From positions 1 through 64,000 of the forward strand of contig NZ_WFKJ01000004.1 in NCBI RefSeq assembly GCF_009208075.1: a DNA stretch of 64,000 bases, in the 5' to 3' direction. Shown here piece after piece: positions 56,490-64,000 of this stretch; the first letter of the stretch is position 1, and each line of letters opens with the position of its first letter. The notes below the pieces were generated by a model that worked only from the letters and a program-made list of their open reading frames with translations, was not told the DNA's origin and did no database searches. The position numbers and the translations under genes were made by a program. Source of the stretch: Poseidonibacter ostreae (GTDB taxonomy: Bacteria; Campylobacterota; Campylobacteria; Campylobacterales; Arcobacteraceae).

Positions 56490-57902
56490 TTAAAGAATTG
56501 AATATCCTAAAAGAACTAGTGCACTTAAATATATAACTCCAAATACTGCTCCTAATTTCCACCATGTTGCTTGTGAAATATATCCAGCTCCATACCAAAT
56601 AGGTGATGGTCCAGTTGCATAAGGTGTTAAAATCCCCATAAGTCCTAAAGAACCTACTAATAGTAATGCTAAAGGTTGAATCATCTCTGCAGGTAATAAA
56701 TTTGCTGCAACTCCTAAAAATAGTGGTAGTAGTGCAACTGTATGTGCAGTAACACTTGCAAAGAAATAGTGAAATACAAAGAATAACACAACTAAAAGTA
56801 TTACTATTGAAACTGGATCCATGCCAACTAAACCACCTGAAATTAAACCTGCTGCCCATTTTAAGAATCCAACTTGTTTTAAGCCAGACGCCATTGCAAC
56901 TAAAGTAGCAAACCAAATAAATACATTTATTGCAGCTTTATTAGTAATAACATCTTCCCATGTAATAACATCTGTTAAAACAAGTAAACATAATACTGCT
57001 AAGGCTGCTGTTGTGCCATTTACTCCAATTTGTTTACCAAATATCCACATAACAAGAGCAAGTATTCCAAGACCTAACATAATAAGCTCTTTTTTACTAA
57101 TAGGACCCATTGAAACTAACTCTTTAGCAGCCCAAGCAGGTGCTTCTGGAGATTTTTTTTGTTCAGGTGGGTAAACAATATATGTTAAATATGGAACTAG
57201 TAAAAATAAAGGAATCATTATAATTGCTAATGTACTAAACCATTCACCCCATGCAATTGTAATACCTGTACTTTTTTCTACTAAAGATACTGCTAATAAA
57301 TTTGGTGCAAGTGCTGTTAAAAACATAGAACTAGTTACACAAGTTGCGGCAATTGCTACCCAAGAAATATATGAACCAATTTTTCGAGGCTCATTATCTG
57401 GAGTTGAATTAAACATTTGTGGAATATTAATAGCTATTGGGAAAATAGTTCCCGCACTTCTTGCTGTATTTGATGGCATAAACGGTGCTAAGATTCCATC
57501 AGCAAAAGCAACTGCATATCCAAGACCTAGAGTCGTTTTCCCAAGAAGTTTTACTAATAATAAAGCTATTCTTTTACCTAAGCCAGATTTTCTATAACCA
57601 AGAGCGAACATAAATGCTGCAAAGATTAACCATATTACTCCATTTGAAAAACCACTTAAAGCCCAAGTTCTACTAGCTTTTGCAGTTTCACCTACAAGAC
57701 CAAAAACAGCTGCAAAAGAAACCCCTGTTAAACCAATTAATGCTGCAGGAATTGGTTCTAAAATCAATCCTACGATTACTCCTAAAAATACTGCGAAGAA
57801 ATAGTGTGCATTTACACTTAAGCCCTCAGGCGTTGGTAAAACAGCAACTACAATAGCTATTATAATTGGTAGTGCCATTTTCATATTGTTACTTAGTGTC
57901 AT
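56490..57902 (-). CDS. DASS family anion transporter (di/tricarboxylate type)
   Basis: A 470-residue inner-membrane protein with about 12 to 14 hydrophobic segments. It resembles the DASS/SLC13 group (SodiT1, CitT, TtdT): SNTARSAGTIFPI and MFLTALAPN in the first half and YATGPSPIWYGAGYI in the second. These carry sodium- or antiport-coupled dicarboxylates such as malate, succinate or oxoglutarate. Next to a two-component system, it is probably induced by its own substrate. The exact substrate cannot be told from sequence. Confidence 0.9.
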   Translation of the reverse strand: MTLSNNMKMALPIIIAIVVAVLPTPEGLSVNAHYFFAVFLGVIVGLILEPIPAALIGLTGVSFAAVFGLVGETAKASRTWALSGFSNGVIWLIFAAFMFALGYRKSGLGKRIALLLVKLLGKTTLGLGYAVAFADGILAPFMPSNTARSAGTIFPIAINIPQMFNSTPDNEPRKIGSYISWVAIAATCVTSSMFLTALAPNLLAVSLVEKSTGITIAWGEWFSTLAIIMIPLFLLVPYLTYIVYPPEQKKSPEAPAWAAKELVSMGPISKKELIMLGLGILALVMWIFGKQIGVNGTTAALAVLCLLVLTDVITWEDVITNKAAINVFIWFATLVAMASGLKQVGFLKWAAGLISGGLVGMDPVSIVILLVVLFFVFHYFFASVTAHTVALLPLFLGVAANLLPAEMIQPLALLLVGSLGLMGILTPYATGPSPIWYGAGYISQATWWKLGAVFGVIYLSALVLLGYSIL

Positions 57903-57932
57903 GATAAACTCCTTATCTTTTTATTCAATTTA

Positions 57933-57938
57933 TTTATA
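57933..57938 (-). promoter_or_regulatory. Candidate -10 of the DASS transporter gene
   Basis: TATAAA on the minus strand, 31 nt upstream of the ATG. The direct repeats at 57960-57978 would then overlap or lie just upstream of the -35 position. Confidence 0.45.
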
Positions 57939-57959
57939 TTGAAATGATAAAGAAGAAAG

Positions 57960-57978
57960 ATGACTTTAATATGACTTT
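57960..57978 (-). repeat. Two AAAGTCAT direct repeats at 11-bp spacing
   Basis: AAAGTCAT (minus strand) occurs at 57971-57978 and 57960-57967, separated by ATT. One helical turn apart and just upstream of the transporter promoter, this is the arrangement that OmpR/PhoB-family regulators bind when they activate. The OmpR-type regulator at 53.6 kb is the obvious candidate; binding is inferred. Confidence 0.55.
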
Positions 57979-58006
57979 AGAGCTAAGATTAAAGATTTTT
58001 GGCATA

Positions 58007-58041
58007 AAAAAAGGTAAGACTATAAAAGTCTTACCTTTTTT
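58007..58041. terminator. Terminator after trxA
   Basis: A 15-bp perfect stem (58007-58021 with 58027-58041) with an ATAAA loop, A-rich and T-rich at the two ends, 19 nt beyond the trxA stop. Confidence 0.85.
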
Positions 58042-58060
58042 AAATAATTGATAGTATTTA

Positions 58061-58378
58061 TTACATTAATGAGTTAATTTTGTCAGTAAATGCTTGTTTT
58101 GAAGAAGCACCAACCATTTGATCAACAACTTCACCATCTTTCATGAAAATGATAGTTGGAATAGATCTGATTCCATATTTTACTGCTAAGTCTTGTTCTT
58201 CATCTGTATTTACTTTACAAATGTTTGCTTTTCCTTCAAACTCTTCTGCTAATTCTTCAATTACAGGAGCTATCATTCTACAAGGTCCACACCATGGAGC
58301 CCAAAAGTCAACCATAGATACACCACTGTTAGTGATTTCTTCAAAGTTTGCTGGAGTTAGTTCTGTATATTTACTCAT
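58061..58378 (-). CDS. trxA: Thioredoxin TrxA
   Basis: The 105-residue cytoplasmic disulphide reductase. The active site W29-C30-G31-P32-C33 lies in DFWAPWCGPCRM and the cis-proline is in YGIRSIPTIIFM. Length and motifs are those of E. coli TrxA. The ribosome site AAGGAAAT precedes the ATG. It is a single-gene unit with its own terminator and is divergent from alaS. Confidence 0.96.
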   Translation of the reverse strand: MSKYTELTPANFEEITNSGVSMVDFWAPWCGPCRMIAPVIEELAEEFEGKANICKVNTDEEQDLAVKYGIRSIPTIIFMKDGEVVDQMVGASSKQAFTDKINSLM

Positions 58379-58521
58379 TTTATTTCCTTTTGTTATTAAA
58401 TTTTATTTCCGTTTATTTAAAAAAAATATAAATTAAACTCACTTATTATAACTCCACATAACTTAAAATAAGTTTTATTTATTATTCTTAAGTTTACTAA
58501 TCTTTTATAAATCAATTTTTT

Positions 58522-58527
58522 GATAAT
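58522..58527 (+). promoter_or_regulatory. Candidate -10 before alaS
   Basis: GATAAT in TTTTTTGATAATAT, 31 bp before the alaS ATG. The region divergent from trxA (179 bp) is otherwise AT-rich and shows no other clear motif. The ribosome site CACGGA is weak. Confidence 0.4.
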
Positions 58528-58557
58528 ATATTTTAAAATTTAACACGGATAATTCAC

Positions 58558-61113
58558 ATGGATATTAGAAAAGAGTACTTAGAGTTTTTTAAAAACAAAG
58601 GACATGACATTGTTTCATCAATGCCATTAGTTCCTGATGACCCAACACTTATGTTTACAAACGCTGGTATGGTTCAATTTAAAGATATATTTACAGGAGC
58701 AATTCCAAAACCTGAAAATCCAAAAGCAACTTCTTGTCAATTATGTATAAGAGCTGGTGGAAAACATAATGATTTAGAAAATGTTGGATATACAGCACGT
58801 CATCATACACTATTTGAAATGCTAGGAAACTTCTCTTTTGGTGATTACTTTAAAAAAGATGCAATTGCTTATGCTTGGGAATTTATAACTGTTAACCTTG
58901 AACTTCCTATTGATAAATTATGGGTAACAATTCATGAAAGTGATGATGAAGCTTATGAACTATGGCAAGAGCACATTGATGCTTCAAGAATCAAAAGATT
59001 TGGAGATAAAGACAATTTCTGGTCTATGGGAGATACAGGAGCTTGTGGTCCTTGTAGTGAAATATTCTATGACCAAGGTGAAGAGGACTTTAATTCAGAA
59101 GAAGATTGTTTAGGTGGAGAGGGTGATAGATTCCTAGAAATCTGGAACTTAGTATTTATGCAATATGATAGACAAAAAGATGGAACACTAGTTCCACTTC
59201 CTAAACCATCAATTGATACAGGAATGGGTTTAGAGAGAGTTATTGCTATTAAAGAAGGTGTTTTAAATAATTTTGATTCATCAAACTTCCAACCAATTAT
59301 CAAAAAAATTGAAGAGTTAGCTGGAAAAACTGCAAATAAGGAAACAATTGGTTCATACAGAGTAATTGCAGATCACTTAAGAGCAACATCATTTATGTTA
59401 TCTCAAGGAATTTTATTTGGAAATGAAGGAAGACCTTACGTTTCTAGAAGAATTTTAAGACGTGCAGTACGACATGGATACTTATTAGGGTTTAGAAAAC
59501 CATTTTTAGCAAAAGTATATGATACTTTAGTAGAAATTTTAGGTTCACATTATACTGATTTAAAAAGCCAAGCTGACTATATTAAAGAGCAATTAACACT
59601 TGAAGAAGAAAGATTCTTTAAGACTATTGACTTAGGTATGAGTATTTTTAATGAAGAGTTAGCAAAAACAACTGATGTATTTAGTGGTGCTATTGCTTTT
59701 AAACTTTATGATACTTATGGATTTCCTTTAGACTTAACAGAAGATATGTTAAGAGATAAAAATCTAAAAGTTGATAATGCTAAATTTGATGAGTTAATGT
59801 TAGAGCAAAAAACAAAAGCAAAAGCTGCTTGGAAAGGTAGTGGAGATGCTGCTACTGAGGGTGATTTTAAAACACTTTTAGAAAAGTATGGTAAAAATAC
59901 TTTTGTTGGATATGAAAAAACATTTGAAAACTCTGTAATTGTAGCTTTATTAGATGAAAAATTCCAAGAAGTTGAAGTTTTAAATGCTGGACAAATTGGA
60001 TGGGTTATGTTAGATAAAACTCCATTTTATGCAACATCTGGTGGACAAAGTGGAGATACGGGAGCTTTAGAAGATGAAGAGCATATTGCAATTGTTGAAG
60101 AGACTTCAAAATTCTATGATATAAACCTTTCAAAAGTAAAAATAGAAAATTCAACTCTTAAAAAAGGTGAAAAAGTTCAAGCTCTTGTAGTAAACAGAAA
60201 AGAAATAGAGAAACATCATAGTGCAACTCACCTTTTACAAAGTGCGCTTAAAATGGTTTTAGGTGATACTGTAGCACAAGCTGGTTCTTTAAATGACACT
60301 TCAAAATTAAGATTTGACTTTACATATCCAAAAGCTATGACAGAAGCACAAATCAAAGAAGTAGAAGATTTAGTTAACTCAATGATTGCAAGAGGAATCT
60401 CTGGAGATGTTGAAGAGCTACCTATTAAAGAAGCTAAAAACAAAGGCGCAATTGCTATGTTTGGCGAAAAATATGGTTCTAGTGTTAGAGTTGTAAGCTT
60501 TGGAGATGTTTCTGTAGAATTTTGTGGAGGAACACACGTAAAAAATACTCATGATATTGGTTCAATTTATATAACAAAAGAATCAGGAGTAAGTGCTGGT
60601 GTTCGTAGAATTGAAGCAGTTTGTGGATTAGCTGCTATTGAATACACAAACTCTATTATTAAAAAATATCAAGAAGTACAAGCTGAGATTAAAAACAAAG
60701 ATGCAATTGCTGGAATTAAGAAATTAAAAGAGCAAGTAAAAGAGCTTAAAAAAGAAGTTGAAGTTGCACAAAGTCAAACAGCAGCTCCTGTATATGAAGA
60801 AATGATTGATGATGTTAAAGTTGTTGTTGATATTGTTGAAAATGGTGATATTAAAAAAATCGTTGATGATTTAAAAAATGCAAATGATAAACTTGCAGTA
60901 CTATTACTTCAAGCAAAAGGTGACAAAGTTATGCTTGTGGCTGGTAGTAAAAATACAAATATCAAAGCTGGTGATTGGATAAAAACTATTGCACCAATTG
61001 TTGGTGGTGGTGGCGGTGGACGTCCTGACTTTGCACAAGCTGGTGGAAAAGACGTAAGTAAAATAAAAGAAGCAAAAACAGAAGCTTTAACATATGCTAA
61101 AGCGAATATCTAA
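58558..61113 (+). CDS. alaS: Alanine--tRNA ligase AlaS
   Basis: A class II synthetase with editing. Order: catalytic core (about 1-250, with [13 protein letters not shown] and [10 protein letters not shown]), tRNA-recognition region, zinc editing domain with H554-SAT-H558 and the CGGTH motif, a coiled coil (about 700-745) and a C-Ala domain ending in [15 protein letters not shown]. The 851 residues are usual for the phylum. It is followed 2 nt later by a membrane protein gene. Confidence 0.97.
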   Translation: MDIRKEYLEFFKNKGHDIVSSMPLVPDDPTLMFTNAGMVQFKDIFTGAIPKPENPKATSCQLCIRAGGKHNDLENVGYTARHHTLFEMLGNFSFGDYFKKDAIAYAWEFITVNLELPIDKLWVTIHESDDEAYELWQEHIDASRIKRFGDKDNFWSMGDTGACGPCSEIFYDQGEEDFNSEEDCLGGEGDRFLEIWNLVFMQYDRQKDGTLVPLPKPSIDTGMGLERVIAIKEGVLNNFDSSNFQPIIKKIEELAGKTANKETIGSYRVIADHLRATSFMLSQGILFGNEGRPYVSRRILRRAVRHGYLLGFRKPFLAKVYDTLVEILGSHYTDLKSQADYIKEQLTLEEERFFKTIDLGMSIFNEELAKTTDVFSGAIAFKLYDTYGFPLDLTEDMLRDKNLKVDNAKFDELMLEQKTKAKAAWKGSGDAATEGDFKTLLEKYGKNTFVGYEKTFENSVIVALLDEKFQEVEVLNAGQIGWVMLDKTPFYATSGGQSGDTGALEDEEHIAIVEETSKFYDINLSKVKIENSTLKKGEKVQALVVNRKEIEKHHSATHLLQSALKMVLGDTVAQAGSLNDTSKLRFDFTYPKAMTEAQIKEVEDLVNSMIARGISGDVEELPIKEAKNKGAIAMFGEKYGSSVRVVSFGDVSVEFCGGTHVKNTHDIGSIYITKESGVSAGVRRIEAVCGLAAIEYTNSIIKKYQEVQAEIKNKDAIAGIKKLKEQVKELKKEVEVAQSQTAAPVYEEMIDDVKVVVDIVENGDIKKIVDDLKNANDKLAVLLLQAKGDKVMLVAGSKNTNIKAGDWIKTIAPIVGGGGGGRPDFAQAGGKDVSKIKEAKTEALTYAKANI

Positions 61114-61115
61114 TA

Positions 61116-61595
61116 ATGACTGAATTATTTAACAATTTTTCATCGCTAATAGTTTTTTTACACGTAATCTCAGCTGTATTATGGGTTGGAGGAATGATTG
61201 CAATTAGATTTGCAGTTCATTACTCAATTCAAAATATTGCAGAACCAAAAATAAAAATTGAGCGAACATTAGAAAACTTAAAAAGATTTTTTAATATGGT
61301 AATTCCAGCAATTTTAATCTTACTTATAACAGCTGTTATCATGATAATAGCTTTAGGATTTAAAGGAACACCTTTATATAGTTTTGTAATAGCTAAAGAA
61401 GCTATATGGACTGTTATGACTGTAGTTTTTATAATTATCTATATTAAAAGAAACAAAGCAGAAAAAGCATTTATAGAAGGTGATTTTTTAGCTGCTAAAA
61501 ATAATTTAGCCCCAATTGCTAAATATTACATTCCATTAAATATTATCTTAGGAATTATAGCTATTTACTTAGGTATAACATTAAGAGGATTTTAA
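61116..61595 (+). CDS. CopD-like small membrane protein
   Basis: A 159-residue protein with four membrane segments (about 10-28, 58-78, 87-108 and 138-156). The start HVISAVLWVGGMI with a His and the overall four-helix layout resemble the CopD/DUF2269 type of membrane proteins, sometimes linked with haem or copper. It starts 2 nt after alaS and probably rides on its transcript. A precise function cannot be given. Confidence 0.7.
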   Translation: MTELFNNFSSLIVFLHVISAVLWVGGMIAIRFAVHYSIQNIAEPKIKIERTLENLKRFFNMVIPAILILLITAVIMIIALGFKGTPLYSFVIAKEAIWTVMTVVFIIIYIKRNKAEKAFIEGDFLAAKNNLAPIAKYYIPLNIILGIIAIYLGITLRGF

Positions 61596-61627
61596 AAAAG
61601 AGGTCTAATTTAAACTAGACCTCTTTT
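61596..61627. terminator. Convergent terminator shared with the MFS gene
   Basis: A 12-bp perfect stem (61596-61607 with 61616-61627) with an 8-nt loop spans the MFS stop codon at 61615-61617. It ends both the alaS unit and the MFS gene. Confidence 0.78.
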
Positions 61628-62763
61628 AAAAATAGACTTTTTGATTTAAATACTACAAATACCATTAGAGTTAAGACAAATATAAAACTATAAATCATCA
61701 CATCCCAACCATATTTTTCATATATAATTGAGGGTATAAAAGAACCCGTTGCTCCTCCAAAATAATAAAAACTAAGATACATTCCTGAAGTCAATGCTTT
61801 TTGTGAAGCTTTCATTGAGTTAGCTAAGCCAGTACTTACTGTATGAATTGTAAACATTCCAATACAAAATAAAAAAAGCATAATAAATAAAAATATAAGA
61901 TTTGTTGTTAAAAGAAAGAAACTAACAAAAGTAAAGAGAAGTAAGGCATAAACAATAGTATTATGTTCACTTTTAAAAAAGTTTATTATTCTTTTTGAAG
62001 ATAAAGAGACAAGTATTCCCATTCCATATCCTAAATATAATAAGCTTATTTGAAACTCTGTAACATCTAAAGAGATATCTTTTACTCTAAAAGGTAAGAC
62101 ATTTAAAACACCTGCAAAAACATAAAACATACAAAACATTAAAAAATAAACTAATGCAAAACGCTTATCTTTTAAAATATTACTTATATCTTTTAGCTTT
62201 GGTTTTACAATATTTGCTTCACCTTCATATGATAACTTTTGAATTAAAAATAGTGAGATAAATAGTGCAAAACTTAAAGAATAAAAAACATATTCATAAG
62301 AAAAGTTTGTAGCAATGAAACCGGAGAAAAGTCTTCCTAAAAGACCTCCAAAAACTGTAGAAGCCACATATATTGACATATTAAATTTGATATTTTCTTT
62401 ATCAATATTTGCTAAGATTGACATAAGTGCTGTTAAAATTGCAGGGGTTACAATGGCTTCACAAACTCTAAAAAAAAGAAAACTTTCATATGTTGTTGAA
62501 AACCCTAGAAATATATTTGTTATAAGTAAAGTAAATGTTGCAAGCAAAAGCATTTTTTTAGCACATACTTTTTCTAGAATATATCCATAAATAATAGGTG
62601 ATATTGCTAAAAAAAGCATAATTATTGCTGTAAATTGCGAGGCTTTAATAATTGAAATATTAAATTTTTCTGCAAGTAAAGGTTGTAAAGGTTGTGTTGC
62701 ATACATAACCGATAAAATGATAATAATAGAATATATAACTATAAATAAATTAATCTTTTTCAT
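61615..62763 (-). CDS. MFS transporter (YnfM-like)
   Basis: A 382-residue major facilitator protein with 12 likely membrane helices. Conserved features: IYGYILEKVCAKKMLL (loop 2-3 type), FRVCEAIVTPAILTALMSIL in helix 4 to 5 and GGLLGRLFSGFIATNFSYEY. It resembles the YnfM/arabinose-efflux subgroup. The likely role is drug or metabolite efflux; the substrate is unknown. Confidence 0.85.
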   Translation of the reverse strand: MKKINLFIVIYSIIIILSVMYATQPLQPLLAEKFNISIIKASQFTAIIMLFLAISPIIYGYILEKVCAKKMLLLATFTLLITNIFLGFSTTYESFLFFRVCEAIVTPAILTALMSILANIDKENIKFNMSIYVASTVFGGLLGRLFSGFIATNFSYEYVFYSLSFALFISLFLIQKLSYEGEANIVKPKLKDISNILKDKRFALVYFLMFCMFYVFAGVLNVLPFRVKDISLDVTEFQISLLYLGYGMGILVSLSSKRIINFFKSEHNTIVYALLLFTFVSFFLLTTNLIFLFIMLFLFCIGMFTIHTVSTGLANSMKASQKALTSGMYLSFYYFGGATGSFIPSIIYEKYGWDVMIYSFIFVLTLMVFVVFKSKSLFLKEV

Positions 62764-62791
62764 TGAAAGATTATATCTAAATATCTAAACC

Positions 62792-62980
62792 TTAGTGACC
62801 TCTGTGTCTATTTGAATAACTTTTATAATTTCCTCTATAATCATGATGGTATCTACTTTTAAAGTGAAATGGTTTGAAAATTATTGCAGGACTTATTACT
62901 GTTCTTACATTATGATGATATCTATGGCATCCTGAAAAAAGTATTATGCATATAAACAATAAAAATATACTTTTTAGCAT
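62792..62980 (-). CDS. Small histidine-rich lipoprotein
   Basis: A 62-residue protein with a lipoprotein signal (LFICIILFSGC, lipobox cysteine at residue 18) and a short mature part of about 45 residues, rich in His, Arg and Tyr (clusters RYHHN, SRYHHDYRG and NRHRGH). AAGGAG before the ATG supports it as a real gene. The histidines could bind a metal; that is inference. No family is recognised. Confidence 0.7.
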   Translation of the reverse strand: MLKSIFLLFICIILFSGCHRYHHNVRTVISPAIIFKPFHFKSRYHHDYRGNYKSYSNRHRGH

Positions 62981-63065
62981 CTTGGCTCCTTTTTAAATTA
63001 ACTACTGTAGATATTATTAGCAAAGATTGTGCATAAATTGTATATTTAAATAATCTATTTATTTT

Positions 63066-63629
63066 CTAATCTAAAGGTTCTATCTCTTCATTAAAATAGT
63101 TTTTAATTATATTTTGATTTACTAAACTACTATTATATCTTGATGAAAATCTTTGATATTCTAAATATTTATTTTTATAGTTTTTATCAAACTTTTTAAT
63201 CATTTCACTAAAAAGTTCTCCTTTATAATCAAGTATAAAAGTGTTTTTATTAGCTGCATATTCATATATTAAATTTAGTATATATTTATCATTTATTAAA
63301 TAAGTAGAAAACTCATATGATGGGAAATCTATTCTTTCTAGTGCTACCATTGTTTTTATTGCAGTTTTTTCTTTAAATAAGTTATCAAAATATGATCTTT
63401 GAAAACCATTCCATTCACAATTTGAATTTAAAGAAAAATGTTCTATAAAAATATCTCCATATTCACTATTTGCTCTACTTATTATATAAGAATCAAAAGC
63501 ACAACTATCACTTGTATACTGCTTATTTTGCTTTGATATATCAAGATAATTATTTATACTAGTAAGTTTTGAAGAACTACATGAAGTAAAAAACAAAACA
63601 ATAAAAACTAAATAAATAGATTTAAGCAT
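63066..63629 (-). CDS. Putative lipoprotein, function unknown
   Basis: A 187-residue protein with a lipoprotein signal (LKSIYLVFIVLFFTSC, lipobox cysteine at residue 17, followed by SSSKLTS). The mature part is soluble, with a Cys pair (SDSCAFDS and NSNCEWNG) that may form a disulphide. I recognise no domain. AAGGAT precedes the ATG. It is divergent from the NlpC/P60 lipoprotein gene across 88 bp. Confidence 0.7.
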   Translation of the reverse strand: MLKSIYLVFIVLFFTSCSSSKLTSINNYLDISKQNKQYTSDSCAFDSYIISRANSEYGDIFIEHFSLNSNCEWNGFQRSYFDNLFKEKTAIKTMVALERIDFPSYEFSTYLINDKYILNLIYEYAANKNTFILDYKGELFSEMIKKFDKNYKNKYLEYQRFSSRYNSSLVNQNIIKNYFNEEIEPLD

Positions 63630-63682
63630 TTCATATCCTTAATAAAAATCTTTTTCTTATTATATCATCATAAAAATAGAAC

Positions 63683-63711
63683 TTGACATAAAATTATTTT
63701 TTAATTATCAT
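63683..63711 (+). promoter_or_regulatory. Consensus-like promoter directly before the NlpC gene
   Basis: TTGACA (63683-63688), a 17-nt spacer and TATCAT (63706-63711). It predicts transcription from about 63718, exactly the gene's ATG, so the mRNA may be leaderless. Confidence 0.5.
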
Positions 63712-63717
63712 ATCTAG

Positions 63718-64000
63718 ATGATTAAAAATATACTATTACTTATAATATCAGCCTTTTTTTTTATAGCTTGTTCGTCGAAGAATAACATAGCAAATAATAC
63801 TGACTTAAACTATCCTAGTGCTTCCTTACAAAATACAATTTTAAAAAATCAAAAAGAAGAAAATAGTATTAATAAAAACTTTGCTAAGTTCTATAAAGAA
63901 TGGAGAGGAGTAAAATACAAGTTTGGAGGAAACTCTAAAAGAGGTATTGACTGCTCAGCTTTTATTCAAAAAGCATATAAGCAAACACTTAATATTAATA
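63718..64000 (+). CDS. NlpC/P60 family lipoprotein (partial)
   Basis: The frame runs off the right edge after 94 residues. A lipoprotein signal with FFFIAC (Cys at residue 18) precedes a polar linker and the start of an NlpC/P60 domain, WRGVKYKFGGNSKRGIDCSAF, whose Cys is the catalytic residue. These enzymes cut peptidoglycan stem peptides. The distal His residues are outside the window. No ribosome site is seen before the ATG. The 63,630-63,717 gap holds its promoter. Confidence 0.85.
   Translation, partial: MIKNILLLIISAFFFIACSSKNNIANNTDLNYPSASLQNTILKNQKEENSINKNFAKFYKEWRGVKYKFGGNSKRGIDCSAFIQKAYKQTLNIN

Noticed and set aside
56410-56916. A 168-residue Cys/Phe/Trp-rich minus-strand frame
   Set aside because: Shadow of the DASS transporter gene in another frame; composition (runs of Cys, Phe, Ser, Trp) is typical of out-of-frame membrane-protein sequence.
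1-64000. CRISPR arrays, tRNA or rRNA genes, insertion sequences, prophage genes
   Set aside because: Read through for repeat-spacer patterns, cloverleaf-type GC-rich blocks, transposase or integrase genes, and inverted terminal repeats; none was seen. A computed tRNA and repeat scan would be decisive.

Overview
The window is a strongly AT-rich chromosomal segment of a Campylobacterota (epsilonproteobacterial) genome, most likely an Arcobacter-group organism. The basis is gene content and order: the cbb3 oxidase cluster ccoNOQP followed by small membrane proteins, a FixH-like gene and addB; the thrB-ylxR-infB-rbfA-rimP block joined to lpxC and an M23 peptidase gene; short intergenic gaps; and a Campylobacterota-style porin. 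This is inferred from remembered family knowledge, without a database search. No rRNA, tRNA, CRISPR array or insertion sequence was seen.

Layout. 1-1.2 kb: tail of a c-type cytochrome gene, rsmE and a membrane protein. 1.3-4.5 kb: moeA and the preQ0 genes queC-queD-queE. 4.5-8 kb: type II fatty acid synthesis (fabG, acpP, fabF, accA). 8-18 kb: hinT, pheST, aroA, ispH, rpsA, serA, efp. 18-29.4 kb (minus strand): ribD; rimP-rbfA-infB-ylxR; thrB; a tsaB-like gene; lpxC; M23 peptidase; DHH phosphoesterase; nadC-nadA. 29.5-33.8 kb (plus strand): plsY, folB-like gene, porin, cytochrome c, prfB. 33.8-34.8 kb: a RhuM-Fic/Doc gene that appears to have been inserted at the 3' end of prfB. 34.8-42 kb (minus strand): addB, fixH-like gene, uncharacterised cbb3-linked genes (including an unlisted 30-residue ORF), ccoPQON. 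42.4-46.6 kb: smpB, ispE, truB and a UvrD/PcrA helicase gene. 46.7-49.2 kb: a LysR regulator and a GNAT-nitrilase fusion. 49.3-53.4 kb: radical SAM protein, purF, dapB, trxB. 53.6-57.9 kb: an OmpR-type response regulator, a histidine kinase whose reading frame is broken, and a DASS anion transporter. 58-64 kb: trxA, alaS, a membrane protein, an MFS transporter, two lipoproteins, and the start of an NlpC/P60 lipoprotein.

Most of this is housekeeping. Four points stand out. (1) The rhuM-fic gene is bracketed by two copies of the end of prfB: the last 12 codons of prfB recur just after it as a relic (10 of 12 residues the same, with the final seven codons differing only at synonymous positions), marking a 1,021-nt acquisition. 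(2) The histidine kinase is split at an in-frame A AAA AAG heptamer, the classic -1 slippery sequence; a -1 shift exactly restores a full sensor kinase. (3) Helically phased direct repeats lie upstream of the DASS transporter (11 bp, two copies) and of the porin (11 bp, three copies), as expected for OmpR-family regulators. (4) The porin mRNA appears to carry a folded, unusually GC-rich leader.
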